Source: Promicromonospora sp. Populi (GTDB lineage: Bacteria > Actinomycetota > Actinomycetes > Actinomycetales > Cellulomonadaceae). From it: 64,000 nt of DNA. Of this stretch, positions 25,418 to 33,510 are shown in pieces. Made by a program: the position numbers and the translations under genes. The notes under the pieces were generated by a model. The model saw only the letters and a list, made by a program, of their open reading frames with translations, was not told the origin of the DNA and did not search any database. Where the stretch lies: contig NZ_CP163528.1 of the NCBI RefSeq assembly GCF_041081105.1, forward strand, positions 3,906,001-3,970,000, given 5' to 3'. Position 1 is the stretch's first letter; the number at the start of each line of letters is the position of its first letter.

Positions 25418-25548
25418 GTGTCGAGCGTAACGACAGAAGCCCGATCGCACCGGATGAAAGGCAAAATTCGCCGTCTGGCCCACGCCCCGGGGTAATCCGG
25501 TGCGCCCCGCTTTGTCCCTCGACACCCGGGAAGTGTGAGAATTCCAGC

Positions 25549-25992
25549 ATGACCACTCAGAAGAACCTGCTGGACGGCCCGGCCGCGACGCTGCTCCCCG
25601 ACGACTACCCCGCGGCCCGCGAGCGCCTGACCAGTGGCGACGACCCGGTGGCGGTCGCGGCGTCGGCCCCGGCGTCGTCCCTTGTGTGGGCGGTCCTGGC
25701 GGAGGGTGCGCTGGCGGTGGGCAGCGACGCGGCGAACGTGGCGGCCTACGCCTACGCGCGCACCGGCTATCACCGCGGGCTGGACGCGCTGCGCCGGGCC
25801 GGCTGGCGCGGGCAGGGGCCGGTCCCGGCGAGCCACGCGCCGAACCAGGGTTTTCTCCGGGCGCTGCTCGCGCTCTCCGAGGCGGCCCGCCTGATCGGCG
25901 AGGCGGACGAGGCGGAGCGCTGCGCGAAGTTCCTCGTGGACTCGGGCACGTCTGTGGACGAGGTCCGCACCCTGGCGTCCACCACGAAGTAG
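25549..25992 (+). CDS. DUF3151 family protein
   Basis: 147-aa cytoplasmic protein of the actinobacterial DUF3151 family, function unknown. Conserved-looking segments are [63 protein letters not shown] and [27 protein letters not shown]. The helical pattern suggests a compact all-alpha protein. It lies just upstream of purA, a neighbourhood commonly seen for this family, but the 74-bp gap does not prove co-transcription. Confidence 0.8.
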   Translation: MTTQKNLLDGPAATLLPDDYPAARERLTSGDDPVAVAASAPASSLVWAVLAEGALAVGSDAANVAAYAYARTGYHRGLDALRRAGWRGQGPVPASHAPNQGFLRALLALSEAARLIGEADEAERCAKFLVDSGTSVDEVRTLASTTK

Positions 25993-26066
25993 ACTCGGGC
26001 GCGGCCCGCGGGCGCCAGGACGGCGCACGACGCGGAGCAACCAAACAGATCCGAGAAGGTGGAGCC

Positions 26067-27359
26067 ATGCCAGGCGTCGTGCTCGTCGGGGCCCAGTGGG
26101 GCGATGAGGGCAAGGGAAAGGCGACGGACCTCCTGGGCTCCCGCGTCGACTACGTGGTCAAGTTCAACGGTGGGAACAACGCGGGGCACACGGTCGTCAT
26201 CGACGACGAGAAGTACGCCCTGCACCTGCTGCCGTCCGGGATCCTGTCGCCGGGTGTGGTGCCGGTCATCGCCAACGGCGTCGTCGTCGACATCGAGGTG
26301 CTGTTCCAGGAGCTCGACGCGCTGATCGAGCGGGGTGTGGACACGTCCCGCCTGCTCGTCTCGGGCAGCGCGCACATCATCGCCCCGTACCACCGCACCA
26401 TCGACAAGGTGACCGAGCGGTTCCTCGGCAAGCGCCGGATCGGCACCACGGGCCGGGGGATCGGCCCGGCGTACGCCGACAAGATCAACCGTGTGGGCAT
26501 CCGCATGTGGGACCTGTTCGACGAGAAGATCCTGCGCGCCAAGATCGAGGGCTCGCTCGACCAGAAGAACCACCTGCTGGTGAAGGTCTACAACCGGCGC
26601 GCCATCACCGTGGACGAGACGCTCGACGAGCTGCTCCAGTTCGCGGAGCGGCTGCGGCCGATGGTCACGGACACCGCCGTCGAGCTGAACAAGGCGCTCG
26701 ACGCGGGCAAGAACGTCCTGTTCGAGGCCGGCCAGGCGACGATGCTCGACATCGACCACGGCACGTACCCGTTCGTCACGTCGTCCAGCGCGACGGCGGG
26801 GGGCGCGGTCACCGGGTCCGGCGTCGGGCCCACGCGGATCGACTCCGTGATCGGTGTCATCAAGGCCTACACGACGCGCGTGGGCGAGGGGCCGTTCCCC
26901 ACCGAGCTGTTCGACGACAAGGGCGAGTTCCTCCGCAAGACCGGCGGCGAGTACGGCGTCACCACGGGCCGCGCGCGCCGCACCGGGTGGTACGACTCCG
27001 TGATCGCCCGCTACGCGACGCGGATCAACGGGCTCACCGACATCGTGCTCACCAAGCTCGACGTGCTCACCGGTATGGAGAAGGTCCCGGTCTGCGTGGC
27101 GTACGACGTCGACGGCGTCCGCTACGACGAGATGCCCACGGACCAGACGGCGTTCCACCACGCCAAGCCGGTCTACGAAGAGTTCGACGGCTGGTGGGAG
27201 GACATCTCCAAGGCCCGCGACTTTACGGACCTGCCGCCGAATGCCCAGGCTTACGTGCACGCGCTCGAAGAGATGTCGGGCACCCGGATCTCCGCGATCG
27301 GCGTGGGCCCGAAGCGCGACGAGATCATCCCCGTCCACGACCTCATCCACAGCCGCTGA
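26067..27359 (+). CDS. purA: adenylosuccinate synthetase
   Basis: GTP-dependent ligation of IMP and aspartate, first committed step to AMP. 430 aa. The P-loop GDEGKGK is at 12-18, with the catalytic D13 and H in [61 protein letters not shown] and the GTP-specificity loop near the C-terminus all match. The start is the ATG at 26067 after AAGGTGGAG. purD follows after 25 bp, so the two are probably co-transcribed. Confidence 0.96.
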   Translation: MPGVVLVGAQWGDEGKGKATDLLGSRVDYVVKFNGGNNAGHTVVIDDEKYALHLLPSGILSPGVVPVIANGVVVDIEVLFQELDALIERGVDTSRLLVSGSAHIIAPYHRTIDKVTERFLGKRRIGTTGRGIGPAYADKINRVGIRMWDLFDEKILRAKIEGSLDQKNHLLVKVYNRRAITVDETLDELLQFAERLRPMVTDTAVELNKALDAGKNVLFEAGQATMLDIDHGTYPFVTSSSATAGGAVTGSGVGPTRIDSVIGVIKAYTTRVGEGPFPTELFDDKGEFLRKTGGEYGVTTGRARRTGWYDSVIARYATRINGLTDIVLTKLDVLTGMEKVPVCVAYDVDGVRYDEMPTDQTAFHHAKPVYEEFDGWWEDISKARDFTDLPPNAQAYVHALEEMSGTRISAIGVGPKRDEIIPVHDLIHSR

Positions 27360-27384
27360 CCCACCAAGAGAGCCCTCCGCCACA

Positions 27385-28674
27385 GTGAAGATCCTCGTCA
27401 TCGGGACCGGTGCCCGCGAGCACGCCATCGTCCACTCCCTCCAGCGGGAGACCGCGTCCGGGACCGCCGTCCACGAGCTCCACGCCGCGCCGGGCAATCC
27501 CGGTATCGCCGCGTCGACCACGCTGCACAAGGTCGACCCCCTGGACGGCTCAGCCGTGGCGGCGCTGGCCGAGCAGATCGGTGCGGAGCTGGTCGTGATC
27601 GGCCCGGAGGCGCCGCTCGTGGCGGGCGTCGCGGACTCCGTCCGGGCGGCGGGGATCGCGGTGTTCGGGCCCTCCGGCGAGGCGGCCCGGCTCGAGGGCT
27701 CCAAGTCGTTCGCCAAGGAGGTCATGGCCGCCGCCGGCGTGCCGACCGCGATGGCGCACCTGTGCACCGACGCAGACGAGGTCGCCGCCGCGCTGGACGC
27801 GTTCGGCGCCCCGTACGTGGTCAAGGACGACGGCCTCGCGGCCGGCAAGGGTGTGGTGGTCACGGACGACCGCGAGGCCGCACTCGTCCACGGCGAGGCC
27901 TGCCTGGCCAACCCGAACGGTCGTGTGGTGGTCGAGGAGTACCTCGACGGCCCCGAGGTCTCGCTGTTCTGCCTGTCCGACGGCGCGACGGTGGTCCCGC
28001 TGGTCCCGGCACAGGACTTCAAGCGCGCCGGGGACGGCGACGCGGGCCTCAACACCGGCGGGATGGGCGCGTACACGCCGCTGGGCTGGGTGCCGTCGGG
28101 CCTGGTGGACGAGGTCCTGACCCGCGTCGCGCAGCCCACCGTGGACGAGATGGCCCGCCGGGGCACGCCGTTCTCCGGGGTGCTGTATGTCGGGATCGCG
28201 CTGACCAGCCGCGGCACCCGGGTCGTGGAGTTCAACGCGCGCTTCGGCGACCCGGAGGTGCAGTCCGTGCTTGCCCGGCTCGCGACGCCGTTGTCGACGA
28301 TCCTGCTCGCGGCGGCCCACGGCAGGCTCGCCGAGCTGGAGCCGCTGCGCTGGCGCCCCGAGGCCTCGGTCACGGTGGTCGTCGCGTCCGAGGGCTACCC
28401 GGAGCTTGCCCGGTCGGGCGACCCGATCACGGGTATCGACGACGCCGGGGCGCTGCCCGGGGTGCACGTGCTGCACGCCGGTACTGCGATCTCCGCATCC
28501 GGTGAGCTGGTCAGCGCGGGCGGCCGCGTGCTGTCCGTGGTGGCGCTGGGCGCCGACCTGGCGGACGCCCGGCGTCGTGCCTACGACGGTGTCGCGAAGA
28601 TCGGCCTGAAGGGTTCGCACCACCGCACGGACATCGCGCTGAAGGCGGAGCGCGGCGAGGTCACCGTCCCGTAG
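27385..28674 (+). CDS. purD: phosphoribosylamine-glycine ligase (GARS)
   Basis: Second step of de novo purine synthesis, ATP-grasp fold, 429 aa. The start is the GTG at 27385 (KILVIGTGAREHAI). Family signatures are APGNPGIA, IGPEAPLVAGVAD, the ATP-grasp YVVKDDGLAAGKGVVV and EEYLDGPEVSLF, GGMGAYTP, and the metal site VVEFNARFGDPE. In tandem with purA. The other pur genes in the window are purS-purQ (30.4 kb) and purL (61.1 kb). Confidence 0.95.
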   Translation: MKILVIGTGAREHAIVHSLQRETASGTAVHELHAAPGNPGIAASTTLHKVDPLDGSAVAALAEQIGAELVVIGPEAPLVAGVADSVRAAGIAVFGPSGEAARLEGSKSFAKEVMAAAGVPTAMAHLCTDADEVAAALDAFGAPYVVKDDGLAAGKGVVVTDDREAALVHGEACLANPNGRVVVEEYLDGPEVSLFCLSDGATVVPLVPAQDFKRAGDGDAGLNTGGMGAYTPLGWVPSGLVDEVLTRVAQPTVDEMARRGTPFSGVLYVGIALTSRGTRVVEFNARFGDPEVQSVLARLATPLSTILLAAAHGRLAELEPLRWRPEASVTVVVASEGYPELARSGDPITGIDDAGALPGVHVLHAGTAISASGELVSAGGRVLSVVALGADLADARRRAYDGVAKIGLKGSHHRTDIALKAERGEVTVP

Positions 28675-28764
28675 GTCGGCGCGCTCGTCTCGCTGCGCGT
28701 CGGCTTCATCTCCGGGAAACTCGAGTGACGTTAATATCGCCGCCTGTCGACACCGGGAGTAGTC

Positions 28765-29523
28765 GTGGCTGAGCGCGTCACGTTCGAGAGCACCACAGGA
28801 CCGCGCCTCGCGGGCATCATCGATCTGCCCGACGGCGAGGTGCGTGGCTGGGGCGTGTTCTCGCACGGGTTCACGCTGGGCAAGGACTCGCCGGCCGCGG
28901 CGCGGATCTGCAAGCAGCTCGCCAGCGAGGGCATCGGGATGCTCCGGTTCGACAACCTGGGCCTGGGCGACTCCGAGGGCGACTGGGGCGACGGCTCCTT
29001 CACGCACAAGGTCGCGGACACCGTGCAGGCCGCTCGGTTCATGGCCGACGAGGGCCGACCCGTGCACCTGCTGGTGGGGCACTCGTTCGGCGGCGCGGCA
29101 GTGATCGCGGCCGCGGGGGACGTGCCGGGGGTGCAGGCGGTCGCGACGATCGGCGCCCCCGTCCAGCCGCGGCACGCGGAGCACAACTACGACGCCGTCC
29201 TGGGCCGGGTGTTCGACGACGGCCACGCGCAGTGGATGGTCGGCGGCCGTGCGCTGACGCTCAAGCGGCACTTCGTGGAGGACGTCCGCCGGGCGGAGCT
29301 GCGGTCGAAGATCCGGGAGATGGGCTCACCGCTGCTGGTGATGCACTCGCCGACGGACAGCACGGTGGACATCTCGAACGCCGGGGAGATCTTCCGGGAG
29401 GCGCGGCACCCGCGCTCGTTCGTGTCGCTGGAGGGTGCCGACCACCTGCTCACCGCACCCGGTCAGGCCAAGCGTGCGGCCCGCATCATCAGCGCCTGGG
29501 CGGACCAGTACCTGACGGTCTGA
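28765..29523 (+). CDS. alpha/beta-hydrolase (BAAT/OsmC-linked hydrolase type)
   Basis: 252 aa. The start is the GTG at 28765 with GGGAG upstream. The nucleophile elbow GHSFGG contains S107; the acid is likely the Asp in HSPTDSTVD and the catalytic His is in EGADHLL. The N-terminal VFSHGFTLGKDSPAAARICKQLA and FDNLGLGDSEGDW resemble the hydrolases found alone or fused to OsmC domains. The substrate is unknown, and it is probably a cytoplasmic esterase. Its 3' end overlaps the convergent membrane-protein gene by 35 bp. Confidence 0.82.
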   Translation: MAERVTFESTTGPRLAGIIDLPDGEVRGWGVFSHGFTLGKDSPAAARICKQLASEGIGMLRFDNLGLGDSEGDWGDGSFTHKVADTVQAARFMADEGRPVHLLVGHSFGGAAVIAAAGDVPGVQAVATIGAPVQPRHAEHNYDAVLGRVFDDGHAQWMVGGRALTLKRHFVEDVRRAELRSKIREMGSPLLVMHSPTDSTVDISNAGEIFREARHPRSFVSLEGADHLLTAPGQAKRAARIISAWADQYLTV

Positions 29524-30199
29524 GCTGCAGTGTCTCCGGCGTCGGCCGGTGCCCGCAGAACGCGAGGCCGTAGAGGAACGTGACGACGACGGCGAGCAGC
29601 AGCACCTCCCCGCCGTCCTCCAGCGCGCTCAGGACCACGTGCCAGACACCTCGGTTCGTCGTGAAACCGTGCACGGCGTCGATCCCGACGCCGCACAGCA
29701 CCAGGAGCGCGAGGAGCACCGTGAGCACACGGGACGCGGCCTTCCACTCGGGCGCCGCGAACCGGTACCCGACGGCGATCGCCGTCAGCAGGACGGCCCC
29801 GATGAACGCCAGCCACACCAGCTCGCCTACCGGCTGCCCGTAGGGGTACGGGATGGTGACGTTCGCGGAGACGACCTTGGCCATGCGCTCGTGCAGCATG
29901 AAGTAGTCGTCGGCGAGGAGCACGACGAAGACCGCCGACCACCCCGCGAGCACCGCCTGCCGGTGCGCGACCGCGAGGTAGAGCGCCAGGCCGGCCGCCC
30001 ACGCAGCGAACACGTACCCGACCACCTCGGGGACGCTGCGCTCCATCGCAAACCGGAAGCCCGGCCACTCGGGGATCCCCAGGAACGAGTGCGTGAGAAA
30101 GATCAGGTTCAGGCCGAGGGCCACCGTGACCAGCATGCCGAAGAGGCCCACGACCGGACGGTGGTGCAGCCCGAGGGCCGCGGCGGCTCGCGTGTGCAC
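29489..30199 (-). CDS. polytopic membrane protein, 236 aa
   Basis: The start is the GTG at 30199 (MHTRAAAALGLHHRP), with GAGGAGA about 7 nt upstream; a longer frame to 30280 has no ribosome site. Six or seven hydrophobic helices are visible (VVGLFGMLVTVALGLNLIFL, VVGYVFAAWAAGLALYLAV, AVLAGWSAVFVVLLADDYF, LVWLAFIGAVLLTAIAVGY, VLTVLLALLVLCGVGIDAV, VLLLAVVVTFLYGLAF). Charged residues sit inside or near helices (ADDYFMLHERM, IDAVHGF, ALEDGGE), which may be functional sites. The family is not recognised. The last 35 bp overlap the end of the opposite hydrolase gene, an uncommon arrangement. Confidence 0.75.
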   Translation of the reverse strand: MHTRAAAALGLHHRPVVGLFGMLVTVALGLNLIFLTHSFLGIPEWPGFRFAMERSVPEVVGYVFAAWAAGLALYLAVAHRQAVLAGWSAVFVVLLADDYFMLHERMAKVVSANVTIPYPYGQPVGELVWLAFIGAVLLTAIAVGYRFAAPEWKAASRVLTVLLALLVLCGVGIDAVHGFTTNRGVWHVVLSALEDGGEVLLLAVVVTFLYGLAFCGHRPTPETLQLRPSGTGPPRR

Positions 30200-30372
30200 T
30201 GAAGTTCTCCTCTTCGAGACGGTGGCCGGGGGACGGCGGCGCGGATGCGGACACGCTTCCGTGGCGGGATGAGGGGTCAAGGAGAAGTTGGTGAGAGTCC
30301 TCTCATCTGGCGTCCCGGGTAGACTTGCGCCGTAGATTCCCTCGCCATTCCTCCCATCAGCAAGGAGCCTTC

Positions 30373-30651
30373 GTGGGACGCGTCGTCGTCGAGGTCATGC
30401 CCAAGCCCGAGATCCTGGACCCCCAGGGCAAGGCTGTGGTCGGAGCGCTGCCGCGCCTCGGCTTCACCCAGTTCTCCGGTGTGCGTCAGGGCAAGCGGTT
30501 CGAGCTCGAGGTGGACGGTGAGGTGACGCCGGAGATCCTCGCCGCCGCGCAGGAGGCAGCTGCCACCCTGCTGTCCAACCCGGTGATCGAGGACGTCGTG
30601 TCGGTGACCGACGCGTCCGCCGAACCGGCCGGCGCGACGGTGAGCGCCTGA
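30373..30651 (+). CDS. purS: phosphoribosylformylglycinamidine synthase subunit PurS
   Basis: Small structural subunit of the three-part FGAM synthase, 92 aa. The start is the GTG at 30373, 6 nt after AAGGAG ([21 protein letters not shown]). The motif [21 protein letters not shown] is typical. The stop overlaps the start of purQ by one base. It bridges PurQ and PurL, whose gene lies 30 kb away in this window. Confidence 0.94.
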   Translation: MGRVVVEVMPKPEILDPQGKAVVGALPRLGFTQFSGVRQGKRFELEVDGEVTPEILAAAQEAAATLLSNPVIEDVVSVTDASAEPAGATVSA

Positions 30652-31400
30652 TGTCGGTGACCGAGCCGACGTCGAGCACGGTGGCGAAGCCCGGGATCCG
30701 CGGCGCCCGGATCGGCGTCGTCACGTTCCCCGGCACGCTCGACGACCGGGACGCGGCACGCGCCGTGCGCCTGGCCGGCGCGGAAGCCGTGTCGCTGTGG
30801 CACGCGGACGCGTCGCTGCACGACGTCGACGCGGTGGTGCTGCCCGGCGGTTTCTCCTACGGCGACTACCTGCGCGCGGGAGCGATCAGCCGGTTCGCGC
30901 CGGCGATGACCACGCTGGTCGACGCCGCCAAGGGCGGTATGCCGGTGCTCGGCATCTGCAACGGCTTCCAGGTCCTCACCGAGGCCCACCTGCTGCCGGG
31001 GTCGATGGTCAAGAACGACCACCTGCACTTCGTGTGCCGGGAGCAGGCGCTGATCGTCGAGAACGCGCGCACCGCCTGGACCAACGAGTTCCGCCGCGGC
31101 CAGCAGATCAAGATCCCGCTGAAGAACCAGGACGGCCAGTTCGTCGCCGACGAGCGCACGCTCGACGAGCTCGAGGGCGAGGGCCGGGTGGTCTTCCGTT
31201 ACGACGGCTGGAACCCGAACGGTTCGCGTCGTGACATCGCGGGTATCACCAACGACCGCGGCAACGTGGTGGGCCTCATGCCGCACCCGGAGCACGCGGT
31301 GGAGGCCGGCTTCGGCCCGGCGTCCGCCGAAGGACCGCGCTCCGGCGTCGACGGGCTGACGTTCTTCACGTCGGTGCTGTCGTCGCTGGTCCACGCGTGA
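30651..31400 (+). CDS. purQ: phosphoribosylformylglycinamidine synthase subunit PurQ (glutaminase)
   Basis: Class I glutamine amidotransferase that supplies ammonia to PurL, 249 aa. The nucleophile is C103 (GICNGFQ), and the other triad residues are H212 and E214 (MPHPEH). [18 protein letters not shown] and [12 protein letters not shown] are standard. An N-terminal extension of about 18 residues ([20 protein letters not shown]) is unusual but harmless. Overlaps the stop of purS (TGATG). A GNAT gene follows after 27 bp. Confidence 0.95.
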   Translation: MSVTEPTSSTVAKPGIRGARIGVVTFPGTLDDRDAARAVRLAGAEAVSLWHADASLHDVDAVVLPGGFSYGDYLRAGAISRFAPAMTTLVDAAKGGMPVLGICNGFQVLTEAHLLPGSMVKNDHLHFVCREQALIVENARTAWTNEFRRGQQIKIPLKNQDGQFVADERTLDELEGEGRVVFRYDGWNPNGSRRDIAGITNDRGNVVGLMPHPEHAVEAGFGPASAEGPRSGVDGLTFFTSVLSSLVHA

Positions 31401-31427
31401 TCGTCGGCCTGGCCGAGGTGGGCACGC

Positions 31428-32558
31428 ATGGCGGCTGAGGTTCTCGCGGGCACAACCATCGAGACGGTCGCCTGGGACCACGCCGACGCCGTCCGCCTGC
31501 GCGACGACCAGCAGCGCGAGATCGACCTGCGGTATGCCGGCAGCGCTGGGCCCGACCCGCGCGATCAGGTCGACCCGTCAAACGTGTTCGCGACCCTGCT
31601 GCTGCGGATCGACGGCGAGCCCGCCGGGCATGCGGCCGTGCGCGACCTGTCGGGGCGCGACGACCACCAGGGTGGCCGGCACCCCGAGGGCACCGCCGAG
31701 GTCAAGCGGGTGTACGTGGCGCCGGGTTACCGCGGCCGCGGGCTCTCCCGGACCCTGATGGAAGCGGTCGAGGAGGTGGCCCGCGCCGGAGGCGTGCGGC
31801 ACCTGATCCTGGAGAGCGGGCTCATGCAGCCCGAGTCGCTGGGGCTGTACCTGCGGCTGGGCTACGACCCGGTCGAGTCGTTCGGCGTGTTCGCGGGCGA
31901 GCCCGACTCGCGGTGCTTCGGCAAGTGGCTTGAGGCCGCGCCAGGCGGGGCGGCAGACGGCGCCGAGTCCGGACGTCGGCCCGCGCCGTCGTCGGACCTG
32001 AAAGTTCGCGAGGTGCCGTGGGACCACCCCGACGCCGCCGCGCTGCGGCGCGGCATGTGGGCCTTCCTGCGGGACCTTTACCCCGGCCTGGCGCACGACG
32101 TCGAGGCGCGTGGCGGGCACGAGGTCGTCGACGCCGAGCATGGGCGCGCCGCCCGCGCGACCTTCCTGGCGACGCTCGACGGGCGGCCGGTGGGCTGCGC
32201 GACGCTCGGCGCGGCCCAGGTGGGGCCGGCGCACCTCGCGGCGGACCCGCTGGACGGCCTCACCGGGCTGGCCCGTGCGGGCACCGGCCCGAGCGCCGAC
32301 AACCCCGAAGGCTTCGAGATGCGGAGCGTGTTCGTTGACCCGTCAGCCCGGCGGGCCGGCGTCGCGAAGACCCTGGTCCGGCAAATCGAGGACGCCGCCC
32401 GACGCCAGGGCGGGCGGGCGCTCTGTCTCGTGACCGGCATCTGGCAGCCGGAGGCGCTGCGGCTCTACGTGCAGCTCGGCTACCGGCCCGTGCTGCCGTA
32501 CCCGCCGCACGACCCCCGGAACCCGGTGCTCCTGTACCTGGGCAGGAAGCTCGCGTAA
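31428..32558 (+). CDS. tandem GNAT acetyltransferase, 376 aa
   Basis: Two GNAT domains in one chain. Domain 1 (about 1-165) has the acetyl-CoA motif RVYVAPGYRGRGLSRTLM. Domain 2 (about 185-376) has SVFVDPSARRAGVAKTLV, and a Pro/Ala/Gly linker joins them. Both contain the second half-motif (LYLRLGYDPV, LYVQLGYRPV). Domain 1 keeps the better R/QGxGxG pocket. Domain 2 is degenerate there (ARRAGVAK) and may be structural. It begins 27 bp after purQ and could share the transcript. The acceptor substrate is unknown. Confidence 0.85.
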   Translation: MAAEVLAGTTIETVAWDHADAVRLRDDQQREIDLRYAGSAGPDPRDQVDPSNVFATLLLRIDGEPAGHAAVRDLSGRDDHQGGRHPEGTAEVKRVYVAPGYRGRGLSRTLMEAVEEVARAGGVRHLILESGLMQPESLGLYLRLGYDPVESFGVFAGEPDSRCFGKWLEAAPGGAADGAESGRRPAPSSDLKVREVPWDHPDAAALRRGMWAFLRDLYPGLAHDVEARGGHEVVDAEHGRAARATFLATLDGRPVGCATLGAAQVGPAHLAADPLDGLTGLARAGTGPSADNPEGFEMRSVFVDPSARRAGVAKTLVRQIEDAARRQGGRALCLVTGIWQPEALRLYVQLGYRPVLPYPPHDPRNPVLLYLGRKLA

Positions 32559-32603
32559 GTGTTCGCGCCAGGTTCCCCTCTTGGGTAACAAGGCTGGAGA
32601 TGC

Positions 32604-33413
32604 CTACCGCCCGCGGAGGTACTCCAGTTGCGCGCGGACCGACGAGCGGGCCGCGATCAGTACCGACGGGTCGACGTCGGAGTACACCGCGCCGGTCACC
32701 GCGTCCAGGAGCGGGTCTGGGAGCGGCGCATCGGCGTCGGACAGCTTTGCCCCGAGCGTCGCGAGAGCCAAACGCACCTGGTCCAGCCGCTCCAGCCGGT
32801 GGTCGCGGTAGGCGCGCACCGCCGCACCCAGGTCGGGGATGACAGGTCCGTGCCCCGGTAGCCCCGGCACGGGGGCCGGCAGGTCGAGCGCGCCCAGCCG
32901 GTCCAGCGAGGCCAGGTAGTCCCGCAGCGAGCCGTCCGGCTCGGCCAGCACGGTGGTCCCCTGGCCCAGCACGGTGTCGCCGGTGAGCACCACGCTGCCC
33001 GACGCCGGACCACCGGGAACCGACACCACCAAGCACACCGAGTCCGCGGTGTGCCCCGGCGTGGCCAGCACCTTGATCCGCACCCCCGCGACGTCGAGAA
33101 CCTCGCCGTCGCCCAGTGGCTCGCCGCCCACGCAGAACTCCGGCGACGCGCCCCGCGACGGCGCCCCCGTCAGCTCCCGGAAGCGGGCCAGCCCTCCGGT
33201 GTGGTCCGCGTGCCGGTGGGTCACCAGCACCAGGTCGACCGGGCCGGCGTCGGCCAGCGCGACCAGGTGCGGCTCCAGCTCCGGCCCCGGATCCACCACC
33301 ACGCAGCCCGGCGAGCCGGGCGCGCGCAGCACGTACGACCGGGTCCCGTCGAGCGTCATCGGGCCGGGATTGTCGGCGCGCAGAACCCTCGCGAAGGGGG
33401 GAATGAGATCCAC
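32604..33413 (-). CDS. metallo-beta-lactamase-fold hydrolase
   Basis: 269 aa, MBL fold of the glyoxalase II/LACTB2-like type. The two-metal motif is H66-x-H68-x-D70-H71 (THRHADHTGG), with further ligands in ATPGHTADS, LTGDTVLG and PGHGPVI. The C-terminal winged region (about 200-269, YRDHRLERLDQV) suits the LACTB2-like subgroup, whose members act on thioesters or RNA. The start is the GTG at 33413, 6 nt behind minus-strand TAGGGT (33425-33420), so it is leaderless. It is divergent from the beta-glucosidase gene. Confidence 0.87.
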   Translation of the reverse strand: MDLIPPFARVLRADNPGPMTLDGTRSYVLRAPGSPGCVVVDPGPELEPHLVALADAGPVDLVLVTHRHADHTGGLARFRELTGAPSRGASPEFCVGGEPLGDGEVLDVAGVRIKVLATPGHTADSVCLVVSVPGGPASGSVVLTGDTVLGQGTTVLAEPDGSLRDYLASLDRLGALDLPAPVPGLPGHGPVIPDLGAAVRAYRDHRLERLDQVRLALATLGAKLSDADAPLPDPLLDAVTGAVYSDVDPSVLIAARSSVRAQLEYLRGR

Positions 33414-33510
33414 CGGAACACCCTATCCAGCGGGCAACAGGTCTTGTGCACGGGCCAACTCCGGTGTGTGATCGGTCAAGCACCTCCCAAAGACGAGAGG
33501 AACCCCTTCG

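Noticed and set aside
25770..28373. 867-codon antisense frame over purA and purD
   Set aside because: Both pur genes are certain on the plus strand. The long frame results from rare stop codons in GC-rich DNA.
30200..30372. Purine riboswitch upstream of purS-purQ
   Set aside because: No conserved purine aptamer elements are visible; only a weak TAGACT box and a ribosome site are present.
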